Assembly (NCBI GenBank): GCA_037903355.1
Contig: JBAJFE010000062.1
Span: 930,001-994,000, forward strand
Source of the DNA: Trichuris trichiura
Lineage: Eukaryota > Nematoda > Enoplea > Trichinellida > Trichuridae
Reading direction: 5' to 3'
DNA: 64,000 bases
Part shown: positions 44,711 through 58,100 of the stretch, piece after piece
Position numbering within the stretch: position 1 is the first letter of the stretch
Layout of the letters: each line of letters opens with the position of its first letter
The notes under the pieces: generated by a model
Told to the model about the DNA's origin: nothing
What the model saw: the letters and a program-made list of their open reading frames with translations, nothing else
Databases searched by the model: none
Made by a program: the position numbers and the translations under genes

Positions 44711-47700
44711 ATGTCGGTTAGCTTTGGATCAACTGTCAATAGTCAGCAGCACCTTTATTCGGTCAACTGTTCTCCAAGTGATCCGTCGAACGCCCAGCTT
44801 TCTTCCTTGACTTCATCAGCCGCCACGTTCCATCGCTCAAGCCCGCAGGCACCCGTTCGAATGCTTTCGACCCTGTCGATCGACCCAAACGCCGCCGACA
44901 GGACCAAGACGAAGTTGAAGCGTTGTAGGCAGCGAGTGGACGCTGGTGAACCGCGCAACACGTACAGCTCAATATTTTGCTACTCTGTCAGCGACGGCAA
45001 ACCAGCCGCACCCTACTGCATGGACGCTCTCAACTTGGAACCGACTCTGAAAAAGGAAGCATTACCATTTGCGACTAGCAGTGACGGTCTGACTAGTCAA
45101 AGCTTAGCGGCAGCAACAGCAGCAGCGAACGCCGGCATGTCGCCTGTCAGCCTGAAAGGCATAGTCAAAACCAAAACATTACCGCAATCCAACAACGATG
45201 ACAACAGTCAGCAAGGTCTCAAGAAGGGTGATACGGAGACTGACTGTCTCACGGAAGAGCGCAATGGCTTTCTCTTAACTCAGGATGGTTGTTCATCTTT
45301 TGGTGTTGCGTCATCGGCCACTTCATCAACTGGCGACGCCTCTGACGATGCATTTTCACCGAGAGGATCTCGCGCCGAGCCAACCAATGAGCTTCACCAG
45401 CAGAGGCAGAAGAAGGCGCGAGTTGAGAACATAATCAGCTACATTCACAGTTCATCTCCGTGCGTAATGCCTTCCTCATCAGGCTGTTCCCCGGATCGTA
45501 TGCAAACGTCGCCGGTACTTTCTGACGCGTCCGGTCAACAGATGGCTACTGAAGGAGCTGCAAGTGAGGTGACCAGATCGAGAAGAAAACGATACCAGCC
45601 AAAGCAGCTCGAAGTATCTGAGGAAGAAGTGAACGACAACCTTGAGCAGCTTGCCAACCTAAGCAACGTTAGCGACGGAGGCGACAATGATAATATGGAA
45701 ATGGAAGACGATGAAGACGGAGATGAGAATGACGATGACGATGAGGAAGACGACGAAGAAGATGATGGAGATGAGGCTGAAGTTCTGCAAGCCACTTCCT
45801 GCATACCCAATGGAGACGAACAACAGTTGAAGCAAATGCAGAAGGACCTCTTTCTGCTACAGCGTAGGTACATTGAAACGCTGCAAGAACATCAGAAGCG
45901 AACGGCACTTATGCTTCGTCCCGCTGAGACGCCTCCTGCTAAGGCAGATGCACCTAAGAGCTCAAATTCCGATAGCCAACAACTGGAAAGAAGAGATGAA
46001 ACATCTTCCGACCGTAACAAGCCGACCGTTACTCTACCGCCGGACATACTCTTGTCAGGAAAAGAATTGTTGGCAGCGACGGAAGCCTTAAAAGCGGATA
46101 TAATTGCTTCCTTCACCAACTGCGTCGAAAAGTCCCTGCAGAAGTATTATCAGGCTTTGAGGGTAGCAGCAGCCGAAGCGGCATACCGAGCCTTGCCGGC
46201 TAAGCAGTGCCAGACTTCGGTTGGGAAGCCACTAGGCTTTGTTGGGATGAATCCCCTTGCAAGCGACCCAAGAGCCAACTGTCCCGGCATGATTCTTGGG
46301 GACTCGATGCCACCTATGCGCTCCTTTTACTGTTCGCCGTTTGGGTATACAACTGCTTTGGCTGCAGCTGGCGCATCGGCACCCTTTGGCATGGGTTCCC
46401 AATTAGGCATCTACTTTTCAAGGGGTGCAGCGAATTCGGCAGCCATCGGCGGTGAACAGGCCGCCCCACCGGGAACTATATTTCCTGGCCAAGCGCCTCA
46501 GGGTTGCTTCAGCTTCCATCCAGCGGCTGTAGGCTTAACTGACCTTGGCTCCTTGAAGTCTGCAGGAGCTGCTGCTTCTCTTGGTGACCAGTCGCCGTTT
46601 GCTTCGTCGTCTCTGATGCCACGAAAACGTCGCAACAAAGTTACCGACACCAGGGTAAACCGCGTGAACTCTATTCGTCCTGATGAAACCCACCCGATGG
46701 GCTATCTACCGTCCATGGTAGCTCCAGGCTGCGCCTGCGGCATCGATGATACCGATCTTGAACCGATCAGCCCGGATAACTGCGGCGGAGTCGATGCGGA
46801 CGGATCAGCGATTGGATACGATAGTGCGCAGTCGCAAAAGTGAGTCTTTAACTTTCCGATGGTCACTTGAATTTAACCAACAGAATCAAATGTAAACAAG
46901 AGACAATAGTCAAATCGTTGCGTCGCTTTTAGCACCACGCTAACACCGATGCACTTGCGCAAAGCGAAGCTGATGTTTTTCTACACAAGATATCCAAGCA
47001 GCGTTCTCTTGAAAGCATACTTCCCGGACATCCGGTTCAACAAGAATAACACTGCCCAGCTGGTGAAATGGTTTTCAAATTTTCGGTAAGTTCTCTCTTT
47101 CGCTCATCCGCCCCTCTTAAATAGTGGCCGTTTATTGAAACTGAAATGGTCTAATCATTTCCCGCGCCTTATTACTTTACGGTCTCGTAGGCTTTGCTCG
47201 TCCAAGACGTCTCTCCGCCCAGCTGGTAGTTTGGGGATTCCAACGGGAGCGGTTGTTATTGTTTGAGCCGTCTTCTTCAGAGTTCCAATTTTCAATTAAG
47301 AGCTGAGCTTCAAATTGTCTTCGCAAAATGCGTAAACGAGTGCGGTCTTCTTTGCTACTATAAAAATTGTCAATCAATACGGAGGACCAGCGGAATTGTC
47401 TCCCCCGCTTAGGTTCAGCGCCTGGAAGAAGAGTTAACCGTTGCTGTAATGCTGGCCAAACTGAGACGTGCCCTACGGAGTGAGAAAATGCTCGCCGGTC
47501 AACCGGAACTTCGCTTTGCTCGCCTTTTAGGAGGCAGCTCGCTTTGACAAAGTCAACGGCCTCTGGTACAATGTCCCTTCGCAGGTCTTGTCCCTACTGA
47601 TTTAAGGAGCTTTCAATGACTAGCCATTACACGTCAGTGATAAGATGTAGAATAGAAAAGAGCGTATGGACGATCAGGACGTCCCTGTATTTTCTACCAA

Positions 47701-50513
47701 TGCCTTGATGACTCGCAGGAAGTGGTCTGGCGGTAATTAAAAGTTTGCAAACTAATAAAGTTCAAATTTGAGTCCAAACTCAGCGATAGGTGGTCCTACT
47801 GGGTACAACGACAAAGCGACTGTGCATTCCCTTCGAACAATAATTCGACTTTGCGCTTTTATACGTGGTAACCTAACAAGGCAGGAGCGAACGTGAATTC
47901 CGTTAACTTAATTATGCAGTATTTTAAAGAATGATTTAGAATTCGGTGATAACAATCTAAGTCAATGCCTCTAGCAAGAGGGAAGGTCAAACGGCCATCT
48001 AGTCAACATCCTGCCCATTGTCGAGCAGGTAAGCAACTCCCTGCTTCGATCCATTTTCCTCTTTTTTCGAGTCGACGGTCAATGATGGTACAACTACAGA
48101 CACTTGCGGAGGCTGTACGCAAAGACATTGTGGTTGTCGTTTCGTGGGTGCATAATCGGAATTGACAAACGCGGAGGAAGTTTAACTTAAACGATCACCG
48201 TTGAACTTTTTAAAAAACCGTCTCAAGTCGGGGCTTTCTTTCCCCTTTTCAAATCCCAACTCAATTATGTTGAAAGATAGCTTCAATTACAAAGTTGCCG
48301 GAACATCACGCGGTGACAGTGACCGTCCTCCTTAGGCATTGTCGTTTATGGCCGTCGTATAAACAGCCGACGACGTTGTAGATCATTAACTAGATTAGAC
48401 GAGACCATTGAATTGTCAGCCTTACAACAAGCAGCTTTGGTTCTCAGTTCGAGACAGGGAAAGACTGTCTTTCTTCGCGGGACGCCTCAAGGGACAGGGC
48501 GAGAAGTACTTTCCATCATCGCTCGTTTGATTGCTCTACGCAATCGTTTCATGACCCGACCGTTGAAGTCTTAGGGGGATTGGCGAGATGGAGAGACCCA
48601 CGACGATAGAGTTGAATATCCGACACGTCGATGGTTGTTCTTTTCTAAACGGTAGTTAGGGCAAAGAGCCCTTTGCCGAATGAAGTCAGCTCGTCCAACC
48701 GATCGCTCGCTAATGGGCAGCAGACTTGTTTCTTCCCATCTTTCGGCTTTGGTTAGCCAACCGTGCAGCTCATGGCTCAATGCCACAAAGCCTTAGCACC
48801 TAAGCAGTAATGAAAGAGCGCTGAGTCGTTAATTGCCCTTGCTTGAACGAGCTCACGGTTACTGGCCAGAAAGTAGCATGACGAGATTAGGCCTATGCGT
48901 TCAATAGGTAATCATCTCCAAAATTCGTCAAACCTAGTCAAGCTCAGCGTTTGGCTAAAAATCGAAAGGCCGTCTAAGAAAGCCTTTTTTGACTTCATGA
49001 TTAGCTAAGCTATTTGCATAAACTATCGAGCTGTCATTAAGGTTTGAAACATGCGAATTAACTATTTGCCCTATCCGTTTCCAGTCGGCTTAACCCGAAA
49101 CTGGCGCTTGCCATTTTTTGCTCACGATGTTCGTGGTCGTTGTGCCACGGCTGGTATGGACTGAGTTCTCGGCGCCGACGGTTTACTCAACGAAACGATA
49201 GCTCAGCTCTCTTATCAATTGACAAAGAGGACGATAACTTTTCATTTCCTTAATGCACCACTTTTTCACCGCTCAAGCGATGCCATTATTGGTGCGATTG
49301 GATGAGAATCAATGCTAATGGGATTAGCTTTCAAGATGAATTCTTGCGGCTAGGCAACGCCAACGATCAAACGCAACAATGTGACCACTTCCAAGAAGGT
49401 AATTGCTGAAACAGGTGTGTCAACAGCCGCTCTCCAGGGTCGAACAGCCATTAGCTCTTCCCTATTTGCTTCGATGCTTCTTCTCGCTCAGGTCTTCAAT
49501 GCGCCTCTTCACGGCAGCCGCCCTAGAAGAGATCAAGTTGCCATCCTCTGCTTGTCGCTCTTCAGTTACCGTAATGAGGGTTGGCTTTTGCCCTTTCTGC
49601 TGGTAAAGGGCAGATGACTACAACGATCAACAAAAGTTCATGCGAACAGTATGCACAAGGGAAATTGTAATTGTAAGATCTGGATAAGAATAAAAGTTGC
49701 AAGCGGCAATGAACTACGCGCGCGAAACTATGTCATCCGTCATGAGACGGCTTTTCCGTTGATAATCGGTCAGCGGCGCCTCAGTCTTTTCCCATGGCGA
49801 TCCGCGCCGACTTAAGGCAATTGTCTTGAGTTTAGTCAAGGGGTCAGCAGTCGTGGGAATGGCCCCTTCTTCCTTTCCCTGGGGTCATTCAAGGTTGTTC
49901 TTTTTGTCACGTACGTCTACCACTTGCTCATCAGCCTTCCGGCTTTGTGGACCGTCTTTCAAGTGGATACCTCAAGTGACCTTCTTCAGTAGGGCAATCA
50001 AAGTTGAAATTTGAACGATGCATCAAACCTATAGATCATAAGGTCTACTCAGCTGTAAGAATCTCTAAACACTTGCGCCACAGTACGCTACTATTTCCAA
50101 GTTCTTAACTAATCCTTTTTCTAGGGAATTCTATTACATTCAAATGGAGAAGTACGCTCGTCAGGCAATTGCCGAAGGTGTTCGTTCCTCGGACGATCTG
50201 CGAGTGACAACCGATTCTGAACTGTACAAAGTGCTCAACTTGCACTACAATAGAAACAATCACGTGATGGTGAGTAGTGGAATGCGTTGTCTACTTGCTT
50301 TTCGTCCTGTCAATTCATTTTTGCTACCAAAAGGCGCCTGTCTCGTTTCGTCGCGTCGTTGAAGCAACTCTGCACGAATTTTTCAACGCTATCCACAGTG
50401 GCAGGGATATGGAACCGTCGTGGAAGAAGTCGATTTACAAAGTGATCGCACGCATGGATGACCCGATTCCGGAATACTTCAAGACGCCCAACTTTTTGGA
50501 GACTCTCGAGTGA
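44711..50513 (+). CDS. pros-1: Prospero/PROX homeobox transcription factor
   Basis: Four exons (44711-46839, 46933-47085, 50125-50269, 50334-50513) give 868 aa with closed phases. The first exon carries a conserved block [19 protein letters not shown] (69-88), low-complexity Ser/Ala/Gln stretches, a strongly acidic Asp/Glu tract (about 327-357) and an Arg/Lys cluster. Exons 2-4 encode the atypical homeodomain (from about 716; [37 protein letters not shown]) fused to the Prospero domain ([35 protein letters not shown]), which end the protein as in PROX1 and fly Prospero. It is a sequence-specific regulator of neural and glial fate. An in-frame TAG nine bases before the ATG fixes the start unless an upstream exon is spliced in. 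Intron 2 (47086-50124, 3.0 kb) interrupts the recognition helix after WFSNFR. Confidence 0.96.
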
Positions 50514-53500
50514 ACGCGTGCAAGAGAGGCGTTTTACGTTTTGATTTTTTTCCTCGTTCATTTTCCGGCTCAAATGCTTACCGCTTGACCAATGGGCGCT
50601 CGTAGGTTGCCACCACCTTGCCATGCGACAACCTTCAAATGGCCAGCAATACTCTTTGAAATAGCTTTTTCCACTCCCGCCTTCTTCGTCCTTCCAGAAA
50701 TTTTGCCCTTTGATTAGACCCCCGTAGTGTGCATTTCTTGATAACTCACAATCCAGCAGGTGTACCCTCGCTCTTCACATGGGGCAGGTCCATTTTTTCA
50801 CTTTTTCCTTAAAGTCAAAGACCATCTACTTGTCCAACCACCGAGGCGAAGTAAAGATTGCTTGATTACAGTTGTTTCAAAGGAGCCACCACCTTTAAAG
50901 GAGCACACATTTCGGATTCGAAGAGCAAACGTGAGAAAACGTCACGTATTGATAATTTGAAGACGTCTTGCGGCACGGTAAGAAGTGACCACTTTACGAA
51001 ACGATTGCATAAAAAAATCAAGGTCAATTAGTAAGATCCGCCCCTAAGGCGGTTATAACCTCTTTACGATTAGGCGTTTAAATTAACCCTTCGTACAGAA
51101 TATGTGCTTGTAGATTGGCCATCTGTTGGATTGATGACCAGCGACAAGAGTGGTTATTATTGTAAACATTACCATTTGTTCCTCCTCTTCAGGCAACGGC
51201 GAAGGGTAAAGAGTTGCGTACAATTAAGGATGACACGAACTAGCGAACCATTTCCATTGCCACCTGTCGCAAGGGGAAGGGCATGAGAACGGAAGTTGTC
51301 CTTTTCTTCCCTCTTTATCTGCACCGCATCAGCTAGAGTCAACAGAGGTCGATTTCCTGCGTTGACACGCCTAATTATGGAAGGTAGCAATTAAAGATGT
51401 ATGCGATGGGTCATTCGAGGTTGCTACTAACTCAATGTGGCTGAGTTGGTACTTTTCCGCCGATAAGATGACAACAGGTCAAATCGAGTTTCCCATAGAC
51501 AAGGACGTTCTGATTATCTTCCAATTGCTTCAGCAAACTTGCACAAACGGATGTCTGTCATCTTCGGCTTATTTTAATTCTATTGGTTCAATGGTTTTCT
51601 GCTGAACTTGTTGTCCCTTAATTCTCCTAAGCATGTGCACTGAAAAGGTGACAACTGGTAACTAACTGTTCGTACGGTGCGGACGTTGAACGACGGTCAA
51701 CGGAAATGCGACACGAATAGTCTTTGAAGCGAGAAATAATAATCTGCCCCTTTACCGACACACCGTCTGTCAACGAAACTACCTTGCATTACTGAGATGA
51801 TGATCGTTATTTGAACTGTACGTTACGAGGCAACAAGCAAAAAAGATTATGCCGGTTAGAAAACATCAATCAAGCGCACGTTTGCTATGCTTTCACCAGC
51901 GACAGGTTGAAAATGCTACTTTTTTTTTAAAAATTTAAGTTTCAACCACTTCAGTATTAGTCAAGCTTTCTTTCAGCTCTTCAAAGTTCATTGATTTATG
52001 CCTTACATTTTTTCGCATTTGCAATGGTACTAACAAAGGGAGCACGAAGACAATTTTAACTTCCATTGTACCAAACGAAACGAACGGGTGGACGTTGCTA
52101 GCAAAAATGTTCGATAAAGACTGAGCGACGCAATAGAAATAGAGATTTTAATAGAAGATGTGACTTAGTTTACCCTTTAAACAATTTTAAGTGGTTAAAA
52201 AGAAAGACGTTGTTGCTTACCATTTCTTATCTGTTTGAAACATCACTTGAGGCAGAAACCGGAAAACAAACGCTTGCGCAATCGTTTTTGAACTTGCAGC
52301 TGCTCGCTTCATCTCGCTGCTCTGCAATGAACAACTCCGGTGCACTAATATTGCTGAAAACGTTCTACATGGAGGGAAGTGGCAAGTTCGTAGATTCTGA
52401 AATCTGAACTTGTGTACAGCTTGTCTCTAGGAATGGAACAACTAGCGATCGTCTGCGACCATTGAAAAAACCTCTCTGCTCGCAGCTGCATAAGGATACG
52501 CAAGAAAAAGATTACATAGCTTTTACGAAATAAGTAAACGAGGAATTGCTTTTGCATTGGAAGCGCGTGAACGAGAATACTACAGTTCAAAAGTAAACAA
52601 TACTTTGCAAAACTTTCATACCTGCGTACATTTGTATGACATTTGAATGCAATACATTCTGCGCATTTTGCTCCTAAAGCTTTACTGCTTCCAGAATCGA
52701 CAAACTGTGCAGATGTTATCACGATATGACAACAGCAAGAAACAAGATGCTAAAACCTAAATTTGTTTGCTGGCGGTTCACAGTTTTCTGCACTGTCACG
52801 AAGCTGACTACACTGAATCATAGTTGAAGTCGTTTTATTATTTCGCGCAATTTTTGTCTGCGTTACCAATTCTGAAAAGCTTTAACTCATTTTTGTCAAT
52901 CCGAAATGCTACAGTTGGAAGGAGCTGCACGGTCAAAGCGTATATAACAATTTGGGTTGTGAAAATTCCCCATGCTAAAATGAAAGCTTAGAAATAATGT
53001 TATATTCCAATAATAGATTAGCTGAGCACTGGGCGAGAAATTACGAAACTATGAATCAAGAAGCAAGGGGGATGCAAACCATTATTTTTTGAGCCAAGCA
53101 CGCGAAAGAATGTCTTCCTGGTGCCAGAAAGATAAAAAAAGCTATAACATCCAGTTGATTGCTTTTCTTAAAAATGAGTTTTTGTCTCCTCGTAAAATGC
53201 ACAACGCCAGACAAAGAGTTTCTCTATTCGCGGATGATAACAGATGACCAACTAATACTGTCTGCTAAAACATGTGGTTGCTATCTCGATTCATAGGCCC
53301 CTAACTGTTTTAAGGAAGCGTTTCGTTTAGTAAGCTGTTCATAGCGTGACAGCATAAATTCTTCATTTTACTTTTAGCACCTAGCTGGTCACTTACTCGA
53401 TCAGAAATTGTTAGGCTGAAATTTCAAGTATTTCAAATAGGATTATTTAGAAATATACCTCCAAGGACAATTTGCTAATATCACGAGTTTCAAAAGTAAG

Positions 53501-55103
53501 ATGCATTGGATTCATAATAGAGGCAACGAATCTTGTCTCTCAGACGCACCACCGTCCGAGAAATGCGGGTTCCTTGCTGGCAAGCATGCCCTTAATTTGT
53601 TGTGCCACCGCTGGAGAGCATGCCAATCACCCTTTTTTGCCTGTACCCAAGTCTAAGCCACGACATACGCCGAACTTACTGTATGACGATGGGGCGTCTG
53701 GGAGACACGATCCGAGGTTAACACAAAAACTCCTGACTAAAACTAAAACGGTTTACTAAAGTCAGTTACTGCCGCGCAAGTTGTTCGCGCGCATTGGATA
53801 TACGCTCTTTTGCTAACATGCTGATCTTCCTTCAGAAACGGCTTATACGGGTTTTTCTAGCGCTGGGCGGTGAGTGATTGATCTTTGTTTTCCAACAACG
53901 AAAGCCTGAGAACGCGTCACGAACATACGGTAGGATTAAAGCGGTTTTGTTGATTACGTACTAAAATCGAAATCTTTTGGATCAACTAGAAACTTAGCTC
54001 CATTTCAAAGCATTAAAATAGAAGATAATGCCAAGGAAAGCATTCACTAATCGTGTTGAATGAATGCACCCTGCTTGTCAGTTACCTATCAGTCACGACA
54101 TAGTACTGTCTGTGCGGTAGAGTGCACTGCGGCAGCGTAAAGTTAGATAATCAGAGTTTATGCCCTGCGTAAAGTGCTTAATTTTTTAGTTTTTCTATTT
54201 TACATTTCATTGTTAGTTTTTGACGAGAATGAGGAAAATGCATAAGCGAAATTTGGGAAAGCGGAAATATGGTCAGTGCTGAAAAGCTATGGGGATACTT
54301 TGTGAAAAATCTAGCCACTTTGGCAGTAAGAGCTTATAGCCATTATTGGGAGAAAGAAATGGTACTTTGCAGTCGTATTCTGTTAACAATAAGCAACTTA
54401 TCCGGTGAACGTTTTGCTCTTTTGAATAGGATGAAAGCAATCTTGAATTCACTAGCGCTGCCAATGGTTTGGAGAACTGTTTGCAGACTAACACGATAGC
54501 TGAAAAATCGTAGAGTAGGAGCACTCGTGCGGAAAGCGCTATATGTGCTAGGAGGGATTTCACAGCTTCTATTTTGTATACGATAAAGAAAAGGTCAGGA
54601 GTATCTCAAAGGTTTACATGAGTTTTCATTTAACAAAAACACAGATTCATCCGTAAAGTAAAAACTTTTGGAGACTGCACCCTCCGAAAGCTATGCGTAA
54701 AGTTGCTACAAAAGGAAGTCGTAACCAGTGAAAAATGAAAATTTACAGGTCACTCAGCCGCTCACCGAAATTGCATGTTGTAATATATAAACTTTTAACA
54801 AAGATTTCCCGCTCTCTTTTTTCTCTTCATTTTGGGGAAATGCCTCGAAATCGCTCAGACTTGCAAATCGTTTAGCTGTATTAATTTTGTTGCGGCCTTC
54901 TTGTGGCTTTGGTGCAGGCTAATTTTGTTCAGTGAGTATGAGTAATGGTTTTATTAATGCTAGCGGCAGGCGATTCTGTATTACATTTTGAAATGTTATA
55001 TTTCGTTAGCATTGCACTTGAACTGCGAGTCATTTTTGAACAGCAGTTATGGTGGCCAATATTTCTAGGTAAATAGACGAGTTAGTTTTTGTTCAAAAGC
55101 ACA
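50514..55103. other. Intergenic between Prospero and Flightless
   Basis: About 4.6 kb with no recognised gene, RNA or transposon. It includes the Prospero 3' UTR and the Flightless promoter. Open frames reach about 125 codons (52345-52722, -) but match nothing known. Confidence 0.5.
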
Positions 55104-58100
55104 ATGGCTTGTACGGGAGTTCTACCATTTGTTCGTGGGATCGATTTTTCTCGAAACGACTTCTCGGTAAGCTACTATCGCTTTCGTAAGAGATGATACC
55201 TGTTCGCTGTTGTTTCAGGAAAATCTCTTCCCTGAGGCCGTTGGAGATATGGCAGGATTGCGTTGGCTAAAATTGAATCACACAAATTTGGATAAGGTAA
55301 CGCTGTATTGTGCAACGTAATGGCCTTCTCATCACGATACTTGTGCAGATTCCTGAACAGTTGTCGAAGTTAAAGAACCTGGAACATCTCTACCTAATCA
55401 ACAATGCTTTGACCAGCTTACATGGCGAGCTGTCAGACCTTCCAAACCTTCGTTCGATTATTGCTCGTAAAAATCAGGTTTGAACATATTGAAAAGCGTG
55501 ATTGCATTTCTTGTCGACTATGCCAATTTATTTCTCTTTCAGATAAAGATATCTGGCATTCCTACTGATATTTTCGACATGCAAGACTTGACGGTCATTG
55601 ACTTTAGCCACAACAGCTTAAAGGAGACTCCCCCTAATCTGGACCGGGCGCGGGGAGCTATTGTTCTTAATCTCAGCTGCAATATGTTGGAATCGATTCC
55701 TAGTCAAGTAAGGAAGCTTAGAATACTATATATTTTAGCAGTTTAACATTCATAAACGATGTAAGGCGACATAAGCTGGTACCTATAGTAGGGAGTCCCC
55801 AGGAAGAGCTTCTTGCAATGCTTTAAGTCGACGCGCTTGTCTCTTTGCGGTTGAATAATTCACCGAACGTTTGAAAATGCCTTTGCCCCTTTTTCTGGCA
55901 ACTTTTTCTTGACTCCTGTTTCCTGTGATTTTAGCTGTTTGTCAACATGGCTGATTTGATTTACTTGGACCTCAGCTACAACAGGCTGTCTATGCTGCCA
56001 CCGCAGATCAGGAGGCTGGCTGATTTGCAGGTACCAGTCTACAATGCGTAAAAAGTAGTTGTCGAGATAATGATCCTTTTGTTTAGGTGCTGATTTTGAA
56101 TGAAAACCCGCTTTGCCATTTCCAGTTGAAACAGCTGCCCTGCATGACCTTTCTTCGCGTTTTGCATATGCGAAACACGTGTCGAAATGCGGGAAACGTA
56201 CCCTCCTCTCTCGACAACTTGGTCAACCTTGAGGATGTTGACTTTTCGTGCAACGACCTGAAGGAAGTGCCGGACGCTTTGTACAAGCTGCAAAATTTGC
56301 GGCGACTGAATTTGAGCCAAAACTCTATCTCAGCATTGGAGATGTTCTCCGATTGTTGGCCAAAGCTAGAAGTGCTCAACTTGTCGCGAAACAACTTGCG
56401 ATCTCTTCCCGACACGATAACAAGAATGTTGAAACTAAGGCTACTTTTCGTCAACGAAAATGATTTGACCTTTGAGGGTATCCCTGCGGGTATTGGCAAG
56501 TTAGTCAACTTGGAAGTTTTCCACGCTGCTTACAATAGATTGGAGTTGGTTCCGGAAGGCCTTTGTCGTTGCGTAAAGTTGAGAAAAGTTAAACTTAACA
56601 ATAACAGACTGATGACGATTCCTGGTAGCATCTATCTGCTTGCCGATCTTGTGGAATTGGATCTTCGCAATAATCCGGATCTTATGGTTCCAATGAAGCC
56701 AGTGGAGCAGAAGAAAAAGGATCGAGCATTTTACAATATTGACTTCAGTTTGGAGCACCAGTTGAAATTGTCGGAAGCTTGGAGCCCGTCAAGCAGCGTT
56801 AGCTCCAGCTTAGCTTCCGTTGCGAAAGATCCCGTTTCTCGGAAGGTTCAATTCCTGCGCAGGCGTCGAGGGCAAACCGAAGCAGACAGCGATCAAAAGA
56901 AGATCCTACAGGGCATGACCGACGTGGCAAAGGATCGCTTGAATGTTGAGCAGAATCCTTTGGAAAGTCAAGAGAGTCTGCGAGCATCCAAACGTTGGGA
57001 CGAAGCTTTGGAGAAGCCATGCATAGATTACAGCGAACTGTTCGAACCAGACGTTGGACAGCTTCCGGGATTGACCATTTTTGAAATTGAAAATTTTCTC
57101 CCAAACATACTTGACAGCGCCATGCACGGAAAGTTCTATGAGGGCGACTGCTACATCGTGCTGAAAACGGTGCTTGACGAATCAAACTCCCTTGATTGGT
57201 TAATATACTATTGGATTGGAGAAAGTGCTTCCATTGACAAAAAAGCGTGTGCTGCCATTCATGCCGTCAATCTCAGGTAAAACTGTTGACTTTTCTAAAG
57301 CAGCTGCTCCTTTGCAATGTGCAAGTATACAAATATGCTAATTATTATTTCAGAAATTACTCCAGCGCTAAAGGTGGCTTAGTGATTAACTTAGACTCTG
57401 AAATTCTAATTTTATACCAAGCTGTATGTAATAAAGTTTGTCTTAACTTTAACGTATATTAACAAATTGCCATTAGTTTGCTCTTGTTTCTATTCAAGTT
57501 TTCATGGTCCTTGTAATTACAAAGCAAAAGTAAAGAATTGAGCGAGAAGCTAAGGGGAGAGAGCCTTCAAGCCAAAGTTGCACCACTAATCATACATACC
57601 TTATCAGCCTGATTGTTATTCTTTTGTTGTTCTCAGTTTCCTTTTGTGGTGAAGTTTTGGTGTCGAGTACCCATCTCACTACTTTCCTTCATGAAATTGC
57701 TCAAGCTGTTTGGTTAGGACTTTCTTGATCTCGTGAGGTGTTTCTCATTTATGCGTCGTAAACAAAATTTTAAGACGTTATGCTTATCTCAATTCTAATG
57801 TTAAAGCAACATTTCTAAATTTCTTGTTTCCAAAAAGTTGTGCTCATTTCTTTGCGCTTAGAGTCGGACTCGTCGTTTTGTGTTAAAACAGTAATGGTGA
57901 CTCTGCTTGCATCTGTAGTTATGCAGTATCTTCATTCTTGATCGATTTTAAACTTTTCTTTTAGGCTGCAGGGGCAGTCGAGTTCACGAGAGGATTAAGT
58001 TTTGAAATTTACAAGAAACTATGATTTCCAACTTGTTAACTTTCTAAAATATCTAAAGTATCCAACCGAAGGAGTTGTCAAAATCCCGACGACAGTGTTT

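Noticed and set aside
45535..45873. 112-codon minus frame, poly-Ser
   Set aside because: Antisense of the acidic Asp/Glu tract of Prospero; composition is a direct by-product.
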